From an uncultured Bacteroidia bacterium (GTDB taxonomy: Bacteria > Bacteroidota > Bacteroidia > Bacteroidales > UBA932), in contig CACXMA010000008.1 of NCBI GenBank assembly GCA_902768665.1, forward strand, positions 28,188-92,187: a stretch of DNA of 64,000 bases, given 5' to 3'. Below the pieces are notes generated by a model. That model was not told where the DNA came from and did not search any database. It saw nothing but the letters and a program-made list of their open reading frames with translations. Of the stretch, positions 24,050 through 32,471 are shown in pieces (position 1 is the first letter of the stretch; each line of letters opens with the position of its first letter). The translations under genes were made by a program, and so were the position numbers.

Positions 24050-25357
24050 ATGGCATTAGTAGCAATCGTAGGCCGGCCGAATGTCGGCAAATCCACCCTG
24101 TTCAACCGCCTGGTCGGCATGCGCCAGGCCATCGTCGACGAGACCGCCGGCGTGACCCGCGACCGCCATTACGGCAAATGCGAATGGTGCGGCACCGAGT
24201 TCTCCGTCGTCGACACCGGCGGCTATACGACGAATTCCGACGACGTCTTCGAGGAGGCGATCCGCCGCCAGGTGGCGCTCGCCATCGAGGAAGCGGACGT
24301 GGTCCTGTTCCTTGTCGAGGCCGCGACCGGCATCACCGACTACGACGCCGAGATCGCCGACATCCTCCGCCGCAGCCGTAAGCCCGTCCTTCTTGCCGTC
24401 AACAAGGTCGACAGCGGCGAGAAGATCTACGACAGCTACCAGTTCTACTCCCTCGGCCTCGGCGAGATCTGGAGCATCTCCGCCGCCAACGGATCCGGCA
24501 CCGGCGACCTTCTCGACGCCCTTGTGAAGGTCCTGCCCGAGGAAGAAGCCCGCGAGGATGTCCATGCAGACCTCCCCCGCATCGCCATCGTCGGCCGCCC
24601 GAACGTCGGCAAGTCCTCGATGACCAACGCCCTGCTCGGCGAGGAGCGCAACATCGTCACCCCCGTCGCCGGCACGACCCGCGACTCCATCGAGACCTAT
24701 TACAACAAGTTCGGCCACGAGTTCATGCTCGTCGACACCGCCGGCATCCGCCGCAAGGCCAAGGTGAGCGAAGACCTCGAGTTCTACTCCGTCATGCGCT
24801 CCATCCGCGCCATCGAACACTCCGACGTCTGCATCCTCATGATCGACGCCAACGCCGGCATGGAGTCCCAGGACATGAACATCTTCAACCTGATCCTCAA
24901 GAACCGCAAGGGCTGCGTCATCGTGGTCAACAAATGGGACCTCTTCGAGAAGGAGAGCAACACCATGAAACGCTATGTGGAGGCCCTGAAGTCCCGCATC
25001 GCCCCCTTCGACGACGTCCCGATCATCTTCACCTCCGTGCTGAACAAGCAGCGCATCCTCGATGTGCTGAGCGCCGCCGCCCATGTGGCAGAATGCATGC
25101 AGCAGCGCATCTCCACGGCCCGGCTCAACGAAGCCATGCTTCCGGAAATCGAAAACTATCCGCCGCCGGCATGGAAGGGAAAGTACATCAAGATCAAATA
25201 CGTCACCCAGCTCCCGACCCGCTTCCCGTCCTTCGCCTTCTTCTGCAACCTGCCGCAGTGGGTCAAGGATCCCTACAAGCGCTTCCTCGAGAACAAACTC
25301 CGCGAGCACTTCGACTTCGAGGGCTGCCCGCTACAGATTTTCATGAGAGGGAAATAA
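24050..25357 (+). CDS. der: Ribosome biogenesis GTPase Der (EngA)
   Basis: A 435-residue tandem GTPase for 50S subunit assembly. Two G domains, each with GRPNVGKS (residues about 8-15 and 180-187), DTAG/DTGG switches and NKVD/NKWD, followed by the C-terminal KH-like domain (about 350-435) with [18 protein letters not shown]. The ATG at 24050 is preferred; an in-frame TTG two codons upstream overlaps the previous stop. A terminator hairpin follows. Confidence 0.97.
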   Translation: MALVAIVGRPNVGKSTLFNRLVGMRQAIVDETAGVTRDRHYGKCEWCGTEFSVVDTGGYTTNSDDVFEEAIRRQVALAIEEADVVLFLVEAATGITDYDAEIADILRRSRKPVLLAVNKVDSGEKIYDSYQFYSLGLGEIWSISAANGSGTGDLLDALVKVLPEEEAREDVHADLPRIAIVGRPNVGKSSMTNALLGEERNIVTPVAGTTRDSIETYYNKFGHEFMLVDTAGIRRKAKVSEDLEFYSVMRSIRAIEHSDVCILMIDANAGMESQDMNIFNLILKNRKGCVIVVNKWDLFEKESNTMKRYVEALKSRIAPFDDVPIIFTSVLNKQRILDVLSAAAHVAECMQQRISTARLNEAMLPEIENYPPPAWKGKYIKIKYVTQLPTRFPSFAFFCNLPQWVKDPYKRFLENKLREHFDFEGCPLQIFMRGK

Positions 25358-25384
25358 TTCGCGAGCGCAGGCGGAAAATGATGA

Positions 25385-25414
25385 AAAGGGACGTGCCTCA
25401 CGGCGCGTCCCTTT
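25385..25414. terminator. Bidirectional terminator between der and DUF4783
   Basis: AAAGGGACG ... CGTCCCTTT pairs perfectly (9 bp), with additional GCC/GGC pairing inside. A and T runs flank it, so it can end both der (rightward) and the DUF4783 gene (leftward). Confidence 0.75.
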
Positions 25415-25476
25415 GTCATACCTTATTATTAACTAACTAAACAACCGCTTTGGAATATCCAATTACCGTGCCAAAC

Positions 25477-25896
25477 TCAGAAAATGGAGGTAGAGCGGTC
25501 GATTTTTATCTGCTGGATCTTGAATCCGTCCTTTTCCGTATAGACGACAAAGAGCGTAACGCTGAACTTTTCACCACCCGCAGAGAGCGTTCCGACGGCA
25601 TATTTGAGATTGGGCTGGGAAGCCGTATGGGTAATCTGGAGACCGGCGGGAGTATGGGAGGCGAAGAAATCGTCGAGGATGCGGACGGCGTGGGCCCGGC
25701 TCGTGATATTGAGGGAGGAGCCGACGGATATATCCACATAGGGGGCCATCCACATGCTGAGACGCCCGGTGTCGCCGCTCCCGAGGTAACGGGCGATGGG
25801 CTTGAAAAGGGCGTTGCCGTCGACAGAAGACTGTGCGGACAGGCCGGCAGGCAGCAGCAGAAGCATCGCAGCAAGAAGGGAGAGGAATCTTTTCAT
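25477..25896 (-). CDS. DUF4783 family secreted protein
   Basis: A 139-residue protein with a signal peptide (MKRFLSLLAAMLLLLPAGLSAQ). The mature part, about 115 residues, has an NTF2-like cystatin-style pattern: a helix with LFKPIARYLGSGD, then ILDDFFASHTPAG and strands ending in FKIQQIKIDRS. This matches DUF4783, a Bacteroidota family of unknown function. It stands alone, divergent from rlmH. Confidence 0.85.
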   Translation of the reverse strand: MKRFLSLLAAMLLLLPAGLSAQSSVDGNALFKPIARYLGSGDTGRLSMWMAPYVDISVGSSLNITSRAHAVRILDDFFASHTPAGLQITHTASQPNLKYAVGTLSAGGEKFSVTLFVVYTEKDGFKIQQIKIDRSTSIF

Positions 25897-25930
25897 CGGT
25901 TTTCCGGGTATTGCACGGGCTATTTCTTTG

Positions 25931-25958
25931 CAAAATTCGCGCCAGCTGACTATATTTG
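25931..25958. promoter_or_regulatory. Divergent promoter pair, DUF4783 / rlmH
   Basis: Rightward TATATTTG (25951-25958) is an exact consensus box for rlmH. Leftward GAATTTTG (25931-25938) matches 7 of 8 for DUF4783. Twelve bases separate the boxes. Confidence 0.5.
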
Positions 25959-25962
25959 CATG

Positions 25963-25990
25963 GATTCCACGGACAGCCGTGGAATGACGA
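25963..25990. repeat. Palindromic repeat in the rlmH leader
   Basis: GATTCCACGG-ACAG-CCGTGGAATGACGA can fold as a perfect 9-bp stem (ATTCCACGG/CCGTGGAAT). It fills nearly the whole predicted leader between the promoter box and the rlmH start. A near-identical copy lies at 37587-37615. Confidence 0.85.
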
Positions 25991-25995
25991 AGGCA

Positions 25996-26469
25996 ATGAA
26001 AATGACGCTCCTGACAGTCGGGAAGACCGACGTGAAATGGGTACGGGAAGGGCTGGACCTATACAGTTCCCGCCTCCGGCATTATGTGCCCTTCTCGCTG
26101 CAGGAGATGCCGGAGCTCAAGGGCGTATCCGCCCTCACACAGGCGCAGATCAAGGAAAAGGAAGGAAAGCTGATCCTGGCCGCCATCCGTCCCTCCGACG
26201 AGGTGTGGCTGCTGGACGAGCACGGCCGGGAATTCCGTTCGCTGGACTTCGCCGCCTTTATCGGCGAGCGCATGAGCCGCGGCGGAAGGGACCTCGTTTT
26301 CGTTATCGGCGGAGCCTACGGCTTCTCGGACGAAGTTTATGTCCGTGCCGACGGGAAGATTTCCCTGTCGAAGATGACGTTCTCCCACCAGATGGTCCGC
26401 ACGATTTTTGCAGAACAGCTCTACCGCGCCTTTACCATCCTGAAAAACGAACCGTATCACCATGAGTAG
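25996..26469 (+). CDS. rlmH: 23S rRNA pseudouridine-1915 N3-methyltransferase RlmH
   Basis: A 157-residue SPOUT methyltransferase that modifies 23S rRNA in assembled 70S ribosomes using S-adenosylmethionine. The knot motif is FVIGGAYGFSDEVY (about 102-115) and the C-terminus ends SHQMVRTIFAEQLYRAFTI, the family ending, followed by NEPYHHE. Start ATG at 25996 gives the normal family length. It overlaps the histidine kinase start by eight bases. Confidence 0.96.
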   Translation: MKMTLLTVGKTDVKWVREGLDLYSSRLRHYVPFSLQEMPELKGVSALTQAQIKEKEGKLILAAIRPSDEVWLLDEHGREFRSLDFAAFIGERMSRGGRDLVFVIGGAYGFSDEVYVRADGKISLSKMTFSHQMVRTIFAEQLYRAFTILKNEPYHHE

Positions 26470-29400
26470 CCGCCGTTTTTCCCTCCTTCATTCCGTCCGG
26501 CATCCCCGGCTGGACTGGCTGAGCGTCGCGCTCATGGTCCTCGCGCTGCTGGTTCTCGGCACGAGCCTGCTGCTGCGGAACCTCCCGGAGAATTACGAGC
26601 GGACCGCCCGCCGCTTCACCGAATCGATGGAAAGCCGGATGGAAAAGCTGGAAGAGTCGATGCACGAAATGCTTTCCACCGGAGAGCCCGGCGAGGAATT
26701 CGCTGAGGACATGGTCCTCTATTCCTACCGCAACGACACCCTGCTCGACTGGCGGAACCAGTTCCCCGTCTTCAACGACAATATCCGCGAGGGCGAATCC
26801 TTCTCGCTCGCCGCATCGACGCGCCTGCGCCGCTCCCCTTATTATCCGCTCGCGGGAATCACCGACGAGCCTCAGTTCACCAATTTCGGTCCCAAGTGGT
26901 ATATCGTCCGCTCCGTCAGCGACGGCAGCCGGACGGTCATCGGCGGCCTTCTGGTCAGGGACCTGCTCCAGGGTGCGGACGGGGGCATCTCCGACCGTCT
27001 CTACCGTAACGGCAGCTTCACGCTGGAGCCGCTGGACTATGGTTCCGGCTATGAGATCCGTATCGGGGACACGCCGGTGCTGAGCCTGGTTCCCGCCTCG
27101 GAATCCTCCTCGCAGAGCCTGCTTTCCTGGCCGCTCTGGCTCGCCCTGGCCCTCAACGTGCTCGGTTCGATCCTCTTTCTGGCGCACCGCCGGACCTTCC
27201 GCCGTTACCTCATCGTCATCGCGGGGCAGAGTATCATCCTGCTGCTCATCTGGAGTCTCTGCCGGGACGTCCGGGACCCGATGCAGCTCTTCGCCCCGGT
27301 AACCTATGCCGGCGGAAAGGTCTTCTATTCGCTCGGCATCCTGCTGATTGTCCATCTCTATATCCTGCTTGCCGGCGCCCTGACCTACATGATCCGCCGG
27401 TCGGTCTTCCGCTGGTGTTTCCGAAGAAACGCCGCTTTCCGGACCGCCCTCGTGGGAACGGCGTCCCTGGCCGCCATGGTCCTGCTGTGCGGGCATATCC
27501 ACCGATCCTTCACCGACATCCTCGTCAACTCCGGCATCTTCCTCGAACTGCCGAAGTTCCAGACCCTTTCCGCCCTCTCCTGGCTGGTCTACGCATCCTA
27601 CCTTTCGCTGGTGCTGACCATTCCGCTGCTGGCACAGTTCCTGCGGCCGGCGATGCGCTATTACTTCCGCTGGCGCATGGATTCGCTCAAGCGGATTCCG
27701 CGGATTGTCTTCTCCGTGCTGGCCGCGGCCTACTTTGTAGTGACGGCGTCCGTTGTCGGGCAGCAGAAGGAACAGATGATGGTCGGGACCTGGGCCGGGC
27801 GCCTGGTGATGGACCGCGACATCTCGCTGGAGCCGCGCCTGCTGCGGATGGAACGGAATATCCGCCGCGACGCCGTCCTGACCGCGCTCGTCTATGGCAA
27901 GGGGGACAACAGCGAGGCCATCACCCTGCGCCTGCAGGACTATCTGCTGCGGATGATCGCGCAGAACTACGATATCGGCTTTTTCCGCGTCAACAGCTAT
28001 GAGCCCGTCGATCCCGCGACCCGCCGCATCCTGGACGAATGGGTCAGCGTGGGAGAGCCCATCGCTCCCGCTTCCTCCTTCCTCTTCAGCACGGACGGCC
28101 GCGGTCGCGCCCGCTATGCCGGCGTGTTCGACTATCCGTCCGAGACACTCGGGGACACCCGCCTGATCGTCTGCATCGAATCGAAGGGAAACCGCGAGGA
28201 CCGCGGCTACCTGAGCCTGCTCGGCATCCCCTCGCAGGGTGCCGTCGCCCTGCCGCCCATCTTCTCCTATGCCCGCTACCGCTTCGGCGAGCTGGTAACC
28301 CAGAGCGGCCCCGTGACCTATCCGACCGTCCTGCCGGAGCGCTATGCCAAACGGACCGGCGAGGGAACCAACTTCGTAGAGGCAAAAGGCGGGACGACCC
28401 ACTTTGTCAACTGCGTGTCGCCCGACGACACGGTCATCATCTCCCGCAAGAAGGTCGCCCTGCTGAATTATATCTTCGCCGTCTTCCTGCTGGCCCTGCT
28501 GCTGACCACCGTGCAGGTGCTGATCCGCCCCCTGCGCCGCCGCAACCCGGGCCTGGAGAAGAATTACTTCAACTCCCGCATCCAGACAGTCCTTTACTCT
28601 TCGCTGGTCCTGTTCATCTTCGTGGTCGCCGGTTTCAGCGCCTACTTTGTCGGAAGCCGCTCCTACAACGAGTCCCGGGCCCGGATGGCCGCCCGGATCG
28701 GCACCATCCGCGAGCAGCTCCAGGACCACCTCCGCTATTCCCCTTCCCTGTCCGACATCTCCACGGCGGACCTTGCTTCCGTGCTGGAGGAGGTGAGCAA
28801 CGCGACCCGCAGCGACCTCACCCTCTATTCGCCGGAGGGCAAGATGCTCCGGTCGACAGCCCTGGACCTCTACCGCCAGATGCTGCTCGGCTCCCGCGTC
28901 AACGACGTAGCCTACCGTGCCATCCGAAAGGACCATGAGCCGCACTACATCGTCACGGAAAGCATCCGCGGACGCAAGTTCGACGCCACCTACGGCCCGG
29001 TCTTCAATGCCGGCGGCGAGCTGATCGGTTTCGTCAGCGTTCCCTTCGCCTCATCCCAGTCGCGCCTGCCGGCGGATTCGGTCAACTATCTCGTCTCCAT
29101 CCTCAGCATCTTCCTTTTTCTGCTGCTGATCGTCCGTTATTTCCTCCAGCGCTTCCTCGACAGGATGTTCACCCCGATCGTGGAGCTCGGAACGAAGATG
29201 GACGAGACCGATATCAACCACCTCGAGCCGCTGGTCTATGAACGGGACGACGAGATTTCCACGCTGGTGACGGCCTACAACCGCATGGTGTCGGTCCTTT
29301 CCGACTCGACCCGGAAGCTCGCGCAGGCCGAGCGCGACCGGGCCTGGAGCGAAATGGCCCGCCAGGTAGCCCACGAGATCAAGAACCCGCTGACGCCGAT

Positions 29401-30004
29401 CAAGCTCCGGCTCCAGATGCTCATCCGCATGAAGGAGTCCGGCAACCCGGCCTGGACGGAAAGATTCGACGAGGTGGCGGGCGTGGTCCTCGAGCACATC
29501 GACATCCTCGCCGACACCGCGAGCCAGTTCTCCACCTTCGCAAAACTCTATTCGGAGGACCCTGTCGAGTTCGACCTCGACAACATGATCCAGGAAGAGA
29601 TCTCCATGTTCGACACCCGCGAGAACATCCGCTTCTCCTACTTCGGACTGGAAGGGACCCGGATCACCGGTCCGAAACCGCAGCTCACCCGCGTACTGGT
29701 CAACCTGCTGACCAACGCCATCCAGGCCGTCGAAGGACAACAGGACGGGCGGGTGCTCGTATCCCTGCGCGTTTCCAGCCGCGACGGATTCTACGACATC
29801 GTCGTGGAGGACAACGGCCCCGGCGTCAAGGAAGAGCACCAGGATAAACTCTTCACCCCGAATTTCACCACCAAGAACCGCGGCACGGGCCTCGGCCTTG
29901 CCATCTGCCGCAACATCGTCGAGCGCTGCGGCGGCACGATCGCTTACTCGAAGTCATTCGCCCTCGGCGGCGCCTGCTTCACGGTGCAGTACCCGAAGAA
30001 ATAA
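26462..30004 (+). CDS. Large multi-pass sensor histidine kinase (NtrY-like)
   Basis: An 1180-residue membrane kinase. About ten hydrophobic segments are visible: one near residue 20-40, a group of six between about 220 and 435, then near 670-690, 715-737 and 880-898. Between them lie two large extracytoplasmic regions (about 40-215 and 440-665) and a third sensor-like region (about 740-875). Then HAMP (about 898-950), HisKA with VAHEIKNPLTP (His971), and HATPase with NLLTNAIQ, DNGPG and GTGLGLAI. This order resembles NtrY-type kinases, but the protein is far larger. The likely partner is the NtrC-like regulator at 32472, separated by three opposite-strand genes. Its signal is unknown. Confidence 0.88.
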   Translation: MSSRRFSLLHSVRHPRLDWLSVALMVLALLVLGTSLLLRNLPENYERTARRFTESMESRMEKLEESMHEMLSTGEPGEEFAEDMVLYSYRNDTLLDWRNQFPVFNDNIREGESFSLAASTRLRRSPYYPLAGITDEPQFTNFGPKWYIVRSVSDGSRTVIGGLLVRDLLQGADGGISDRLYRNGSFTLEPLDYGSGYEIRIGDTPVLSLVPASESSSQSLLSWPLWLALALNVLGSILFLAHRRTFRRYLIVIAGQSIILLLIWSLCRDVRDPMQLFAPVTYAGGKVFYSLGILLIVHLYILLAGALTYMIRRSVFRWCFRRNAAFRTALVGTASLAAMVLLCGHIHRSFTDILVNSGIFLELPKFQTLSALSWLVYASYLSLVLTIPLLAQFLRPAMRYYFRWRMDSLKRIPRIVFSVLAAAYFVVTASVVGQQKEQMMVGTWAGRLVMDRDISLEPRLLRMERNIRRDAVLTALVYGKGDNSEAITLRLQDYLLRMIAQNYDIGFFRVNSYEPVDPATRRILDEWVSVGEPIAPASSFLFSTDGRGRARYAGVFDYPSETLGDTRLIVCIESKGNREDRGYLSLLGIPSQGAVALPPIFSYARYRFGELVTQSGPVTYPTVLPERYAKRTGEGTNFVEAKGGTTHFVNCVSPDDTVIISRKKVALLNYIFAVFLLALLLTTVQVLIRPLRRRNPGLEKNYFNSRIQTVLYSSLVLFIFVVAGFSAYFVGSRSYNESRARMAARIGTIREQLQDHLRYSPSLSDISTADLASVLEEVSNATRSDLTLYSPEGKMLRSTALDLYRQMLLGSRVNDVAYRAIRKDHEPHYIVTESIRGRKFDATYGPVFNAGGELIGFVSVPFASSQSRLPADSVNYLVSILSIFLFLLLIVRYFLQRFLDRMFTPIVELGTKMDETDINHLEPLVYERDDEISTLVTAYNRMVSVLSDSTRKLAQAERDRAWSEMARQVAHEIKNPLTPIKLRLQMLIRMKESGNPAWTERFDEVAGVVLEHIDILADTASQFSTFAKLYSEDPVEFDLDNMIQEEISMFDTRENIRFSYFGLEGTRITGPKPQLTRVLVNLLTNAIQAVEGQQDGRVLVSLRVSSRDGFYDIVVEDNGPGVKEEHQDKLFTPNFTTKNRGTGLGLAICRNIVERCGGTIAYSKSFALGGACFTVQYPKK

Positions 30005-30005
30005 A

Positions 30006-30034
30006 AAATCCGGCCCGGATCGCGGGTCGGATTT
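30006..30034. terminator. Bidirectional terminator between kinase and efp
   Basis: AAATCCG...CGGATTT outer stem with CCCG/CGGG inner pairing. On the leftward strand it is followed by six T residues, making it the efp terminator; rightward it is followed by a short T-rich tract. Confidence 0.8.
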
Positions 30035-30057
30035 CATTTCCCAAAAAAGGAAAGGTC

Positions 30058-30627
30058 TTACTTCACTCTCTGGCCGTAGGTGCGGTCGGTCGTGTTGACG
30101 GTGATGATCTCGCCGGTCTCGATAAAGAGCGGAACCATGATCTTGGCACCGGTCTCGAGGGTGACCTCCTTCAGGGCGGAAGTGCTGGCGGTGTTGCCCT
30201 TGACGGCGGGCTCGGAGTACGTGACCTCGAGGGTGACGTAGGTCGGAAGCTCGCAGGTAAGGCAGCGCTCCTCGGGCTCGGTAAGGAACATCATCTCAAC
30301 GTGCTGGCCCTCTTTCATGAGGTCGGAGTTCTCCACGACGTCGTGCGGGAGCATGATCTGCTCGTAGGTCTCCTCGTGCATGAAGTTGAAGTTCTCGCCG
30401 TCATCATACAGGAACTGATAGGGGCGGCGTTCGACGGTGATGAGGTCGATCTTGGCGCCGGCGGTGAAAGTGTTCTCGAGGATGCGGCCGTTCTCCAGGT
30501 TGCGGAGTTTCGTCTTGACGAAAGCGGGGCCCTTTCCGGGTTTGACGTGCTGGAAATAAACGACAGAGCAGGGCTTGCCGTTGAAGCTGATGTAAAGACC
30601 GTTCTTGAAGTCAGCGGTTGTTGCCAT
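30058..30627 (-). CDS. efp: Translation elongation factor P
   Basis: A 189-residue three-domain EF-P that rescues ribosomes stalled on polyproline. The domain I loop is KPGKGPAF, where the central lysine is the usual site of post-translational modification. Domain II has YQFLYDDGENFNFMHEETYEQI and domain III ends with GEIITVNTTDRTYGQRVK. Monocistronic, with its own promoter and terminator. Confidence 0.97.
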   Translation of the reverse strand: MATTADFKNGLYISFNGKPCSVVYFQHVKPGKGPAFVKTKLRNLENGRILENTFTAGAKIDLITVERRPYQFLYDDGENFNFMHEETYEQIMLPHDVVENSDLMKEGQHVEMMFLTEPEERCLTCELPTYVTLEVTYSEPAVKGNTASTSALKEVTLETGAKIMVPLFIETGEIITVNTTDRTYGQRVK

Positions 30628-30648
30628 AGTTATCTTGTTTTGATTAAA

Positions 30649-30660
30649 TAATCGCGATTA
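30649..30660. promoter_or_regulatory. 12-base palindrome at the efp transcription start
   Basis: TAATCGCGATTA is a perfect palindrome 6 bases downstream of the efp -7 box, at or just past the predicted transcription start; a possible operator. Confidence 0.3.
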
Positions 30661-30666
30661 ATCGGA

Positions 30667-30698
30667 CAAATTTACGGATTTGTCCCAATATCTGCAAA
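30667..30698 (-). promoter_or_regulatory. Promoter of efp
   Basis: Leftward: TTTG (30695-30698), 20 bases, TAAATTTG (30667-30674); efp starts 39 bases later. It sits in the gap next to the ispH stop. Confidence 0.65.
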
Positions 30699-30703
30699 TT
30701 TTG

Positions 30704-31696
30704 TTAGCCGACGGTCGCGCTCAGGTGGGCGTGACGCTCGTCGATGCCGCGCGAAAGCGTCGCCACGCGGGAGGCTACTTCCTCAAGCAGCCAGCTGGGC
30801 GTGGACGTCGCGCCGCAGACACCGACCCTGTCCTCGGGGCGGAACCATTCGAGGCGGATGTCGGCGGCATTGCCGACAAGGTAGGTGCGGATATTGACGC
30901 TCTTGCACAGGTCGCAGAGGACCCGGCCGTTGGAGCTGGACTTCCCGGACACGAAGATGATGATGTCGTGCGCCAGGGAGAAATTGATGAGCTTGGAGTG
31001 CCGGGAAGCCACCTGCGAGCAGATGGTATTGTGGACCGTCACACGGCCGGCGCCGCGGAAACGGTGGACGTCCATGCCGAACTCGCGGGCCATCTTGACT
31101 TCGATGAAAGAGCAGATTTCCTGGAACTCGGAAGGGCTTTTTGTCGTCTGGGAGAAGATCTCGACCGGGCGGGTGAGGTCGAAGCGGCCGTCCTCGATAG
31201 CCTCCAGCAGCATGGCCTTGTTCTCGATGACGAGGGCGTCGCCGCCGACCTGGCCGAGCAGGCCGAGCACTTCGGCGTGGCCGATCTTTCCGAAAATCAG
31301 CAGCTGGCCGTTGCGGCCGTTCTCGTGGAGGCGGTTATAGGCCTCGCGGATGCGGTTCTGGAGCTGGAGCACGACGGGGCAGGTGCAGTCGATGACATGA
31401 AACCCGCGTTCGGCAGCCAGGGCATAGGTGGACGGCGGTTCGCCGTGGGCCCGGATCAGGAGCGTCTCCCCGGTCGCGGCGGAAGGCGTCATTTCGAAGA
31501 GGTCCTCCTTGTCGATGGCGACGAGTCCCTTGGCGCCGAGGCGCTCGAGCTCGGCTTCATTGTGGACGATGGCACCGAGGGAATAGAGTCGCCGGGGGCC
31601 GCCTGCCTCGGAGAGGTATTCCTCCGCCTTGGTGATGGCGCGGATAACTCCCCGGCAGAAACCCGAGTTGCGGTCTATTTCAACGGTGATGGGCAT
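30704..31696 (-). CDS. ispH: 4-hydroxy-3-methylbut-2-enyl diphosphate reductase
   Basis: A 330-residue Fe-S enzyme, last step of the MEP isoprenoid pathway, giving IPP and DMAPP. The three cluster cysteines are in GFCRGV (Cys14), DCTCPVV and NTICSQV; the substrate histidines lie in IVHN and RAHGEP. SGKSSSNGRVL and ATSTPSWLLEEV are the conserved late motifs. The length is normal, and no fused S1 domain is present. It follows cmk by four bases; the pairing of cmk with ispH is common in Bacteroidota. Confidence 0.96.
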   Translation of the reverse strand: MPITVEIDRNSGFCRGVIRAITKAEEYLSEAGGPRRLYSLGAIVHNEAELERLGAKGLVAIDKEDLFEMTPSAATGETLLIRAHGEPPSTYALAAERGFHVIDCTCPVVLQLQNRIREAYNRLHENGRNGQLLIFGKIGHAEVLGLLGQVGGDALVIENKAMLLEAIEDGRFDLTRPVEIFSQTTKSPSEFQEICSFIEVKMAREFGMDVHRFRGAGRVTVHNTICSQVASRHSKLINFSLAHDIIIFVSGKSSSNGRVLCDLCKSVNIRTYLVGNAADIRLEWFRPEDRVGVCGATSTPSWLLEEVASRVATLSRGIDERHAHLSATVG

Positions 31697-31700
31697 TGCG

Positions 31701-32399
31701 CTACTGGAGGATCTGGAAACGGCCCTGGATCAGGCCCTGGAGCCATACGAGCTCCTCATCGAGACTCATGTGCGAATTGTCGAGCACGAAGGCGTCGGCG
31801 GGCTGCGTCAGCGGCGAAGTCTCGCGGTGGGAATCGATATAGTCCCGTTCCTGGAGGTTTTTCATCACCTCGTCGAAAGTCGGATGATCACCCTTGGCGA
31901 CGAGCTCGTCGTAGCGGCGCTGGGCACGGATCTCCGGCGCGGCGGTCATGAAAATCTTCAGCTCGGCGTTCGGGAACACGGTCGTGCCGATGTCCCGGCC
32001 GTCCATGATGACGCGACCGCCCTTGCTGAAGGCGTGGAGCTTGTCGTCGACGAAACGGCGCACAAAAGGCACGGCGGAAACGGGGCTGACATTGCCGGAA
32101 ACGGCGAGGGTCCGGATTTCGGACTCGATCAGCCGATCACCGAGATACAGGAGGGTCTTCCCGTCCTCGTGACGGAAGTGGAGGTCGAGACCGCCGTCGA
32201 GCAGCGCCTGCAGCGCCGGGAGGTCGATCTGCCCGTCGCGGACGATGCCCTTTTCCATACCGGCAAGCGTCACGCCGCGGTACATCGCACCGGAATCCAG
32301 ATAGAGGAAAGCGAAGCGGGAAGCCGCCAGTTTCGCGAAAGTGCTCTTCCCGGTGGAGGAGCAGCCGTCGATCGCTATGATGATGTCAGGTATTTTCAT
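31701..32399 (-). CDS. cmk: Cytidylate kinase
   Basis: A 232-residue kinase phosphorylating CMP and dCMP. P-loop IDGCSSTGKSTFAK; the CMP-binding YLDSGAMYRGVT; the LID region IMDGRDIGTTVFPNA and AQRRYDEL. The start at MKIPDIIIAIDG (32399) is preferred over an upstream in-frame ATG at 32441, whose extra 14 residues are not family-like and overlap the promoter. First gene of cmk-ispH. Confidence 0.95.
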   Translation of the reverse strand: MKIPDIIIAIDGCSSTGKSTFAKLAASRFAFLYLDSGAMYRGVTLAGMEKGIVRDGQIDLPALQALLDGGLDLHFRHEDGKTLLYLGDRLIESEIRTLAVSGNVSPVSAVPFVRRFVDDKLHAFSKGGRVIMDGRDIGTTVFPNAELKIFMTAAPEIRAQRRYDELVAKGDHPTFDEVMKNLQERDYIDSHRETSPLTQPADAFVLDNSHMSLDEELVWLQGLIQGRFQILQ

Positions 32400-32418
32400 G
32401 GTACACGTTTCAAGATTA

Positions 32419-32426
32419 CAAAAATA
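32419..32426 (-). promoter_or_regulatory. -7 promoter box for cmk-ispH
   Basis: Reads TATTTTTG leftward, 19 bases before the cmk start. Confidence 0.5.
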
Positions 32427-32459
32427 GAAAAAATTGTGCAAAGTATGGTAAATTTATCC

Positions 32460-32467
32460 GATATTTG
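32460..32467 (+). promoter_or_regulatory. Possible -7 box for the NtrC-like regulator
   Basis: GATATTTG matches TAnnTTTG at 7 of 8 positions and ends only four bases before the ATG at 32472, implying a nearly leaderless mRNA if used. Confidence 0.4.
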
Positions 32468-32471
32468 CGCT

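Noticed and set aside
24056-25309. 417-codon - strand frame opposite der
   Set aside because: Antisense shadow; der on the + strand has all GTPase motifs twice.
26432-28945. 837-codon open frame on the - strand inside the histidine kinase
   Set aside because: Antisense shadow; low-complexity composition and no domain, while the + strand encodes a clear kinase.
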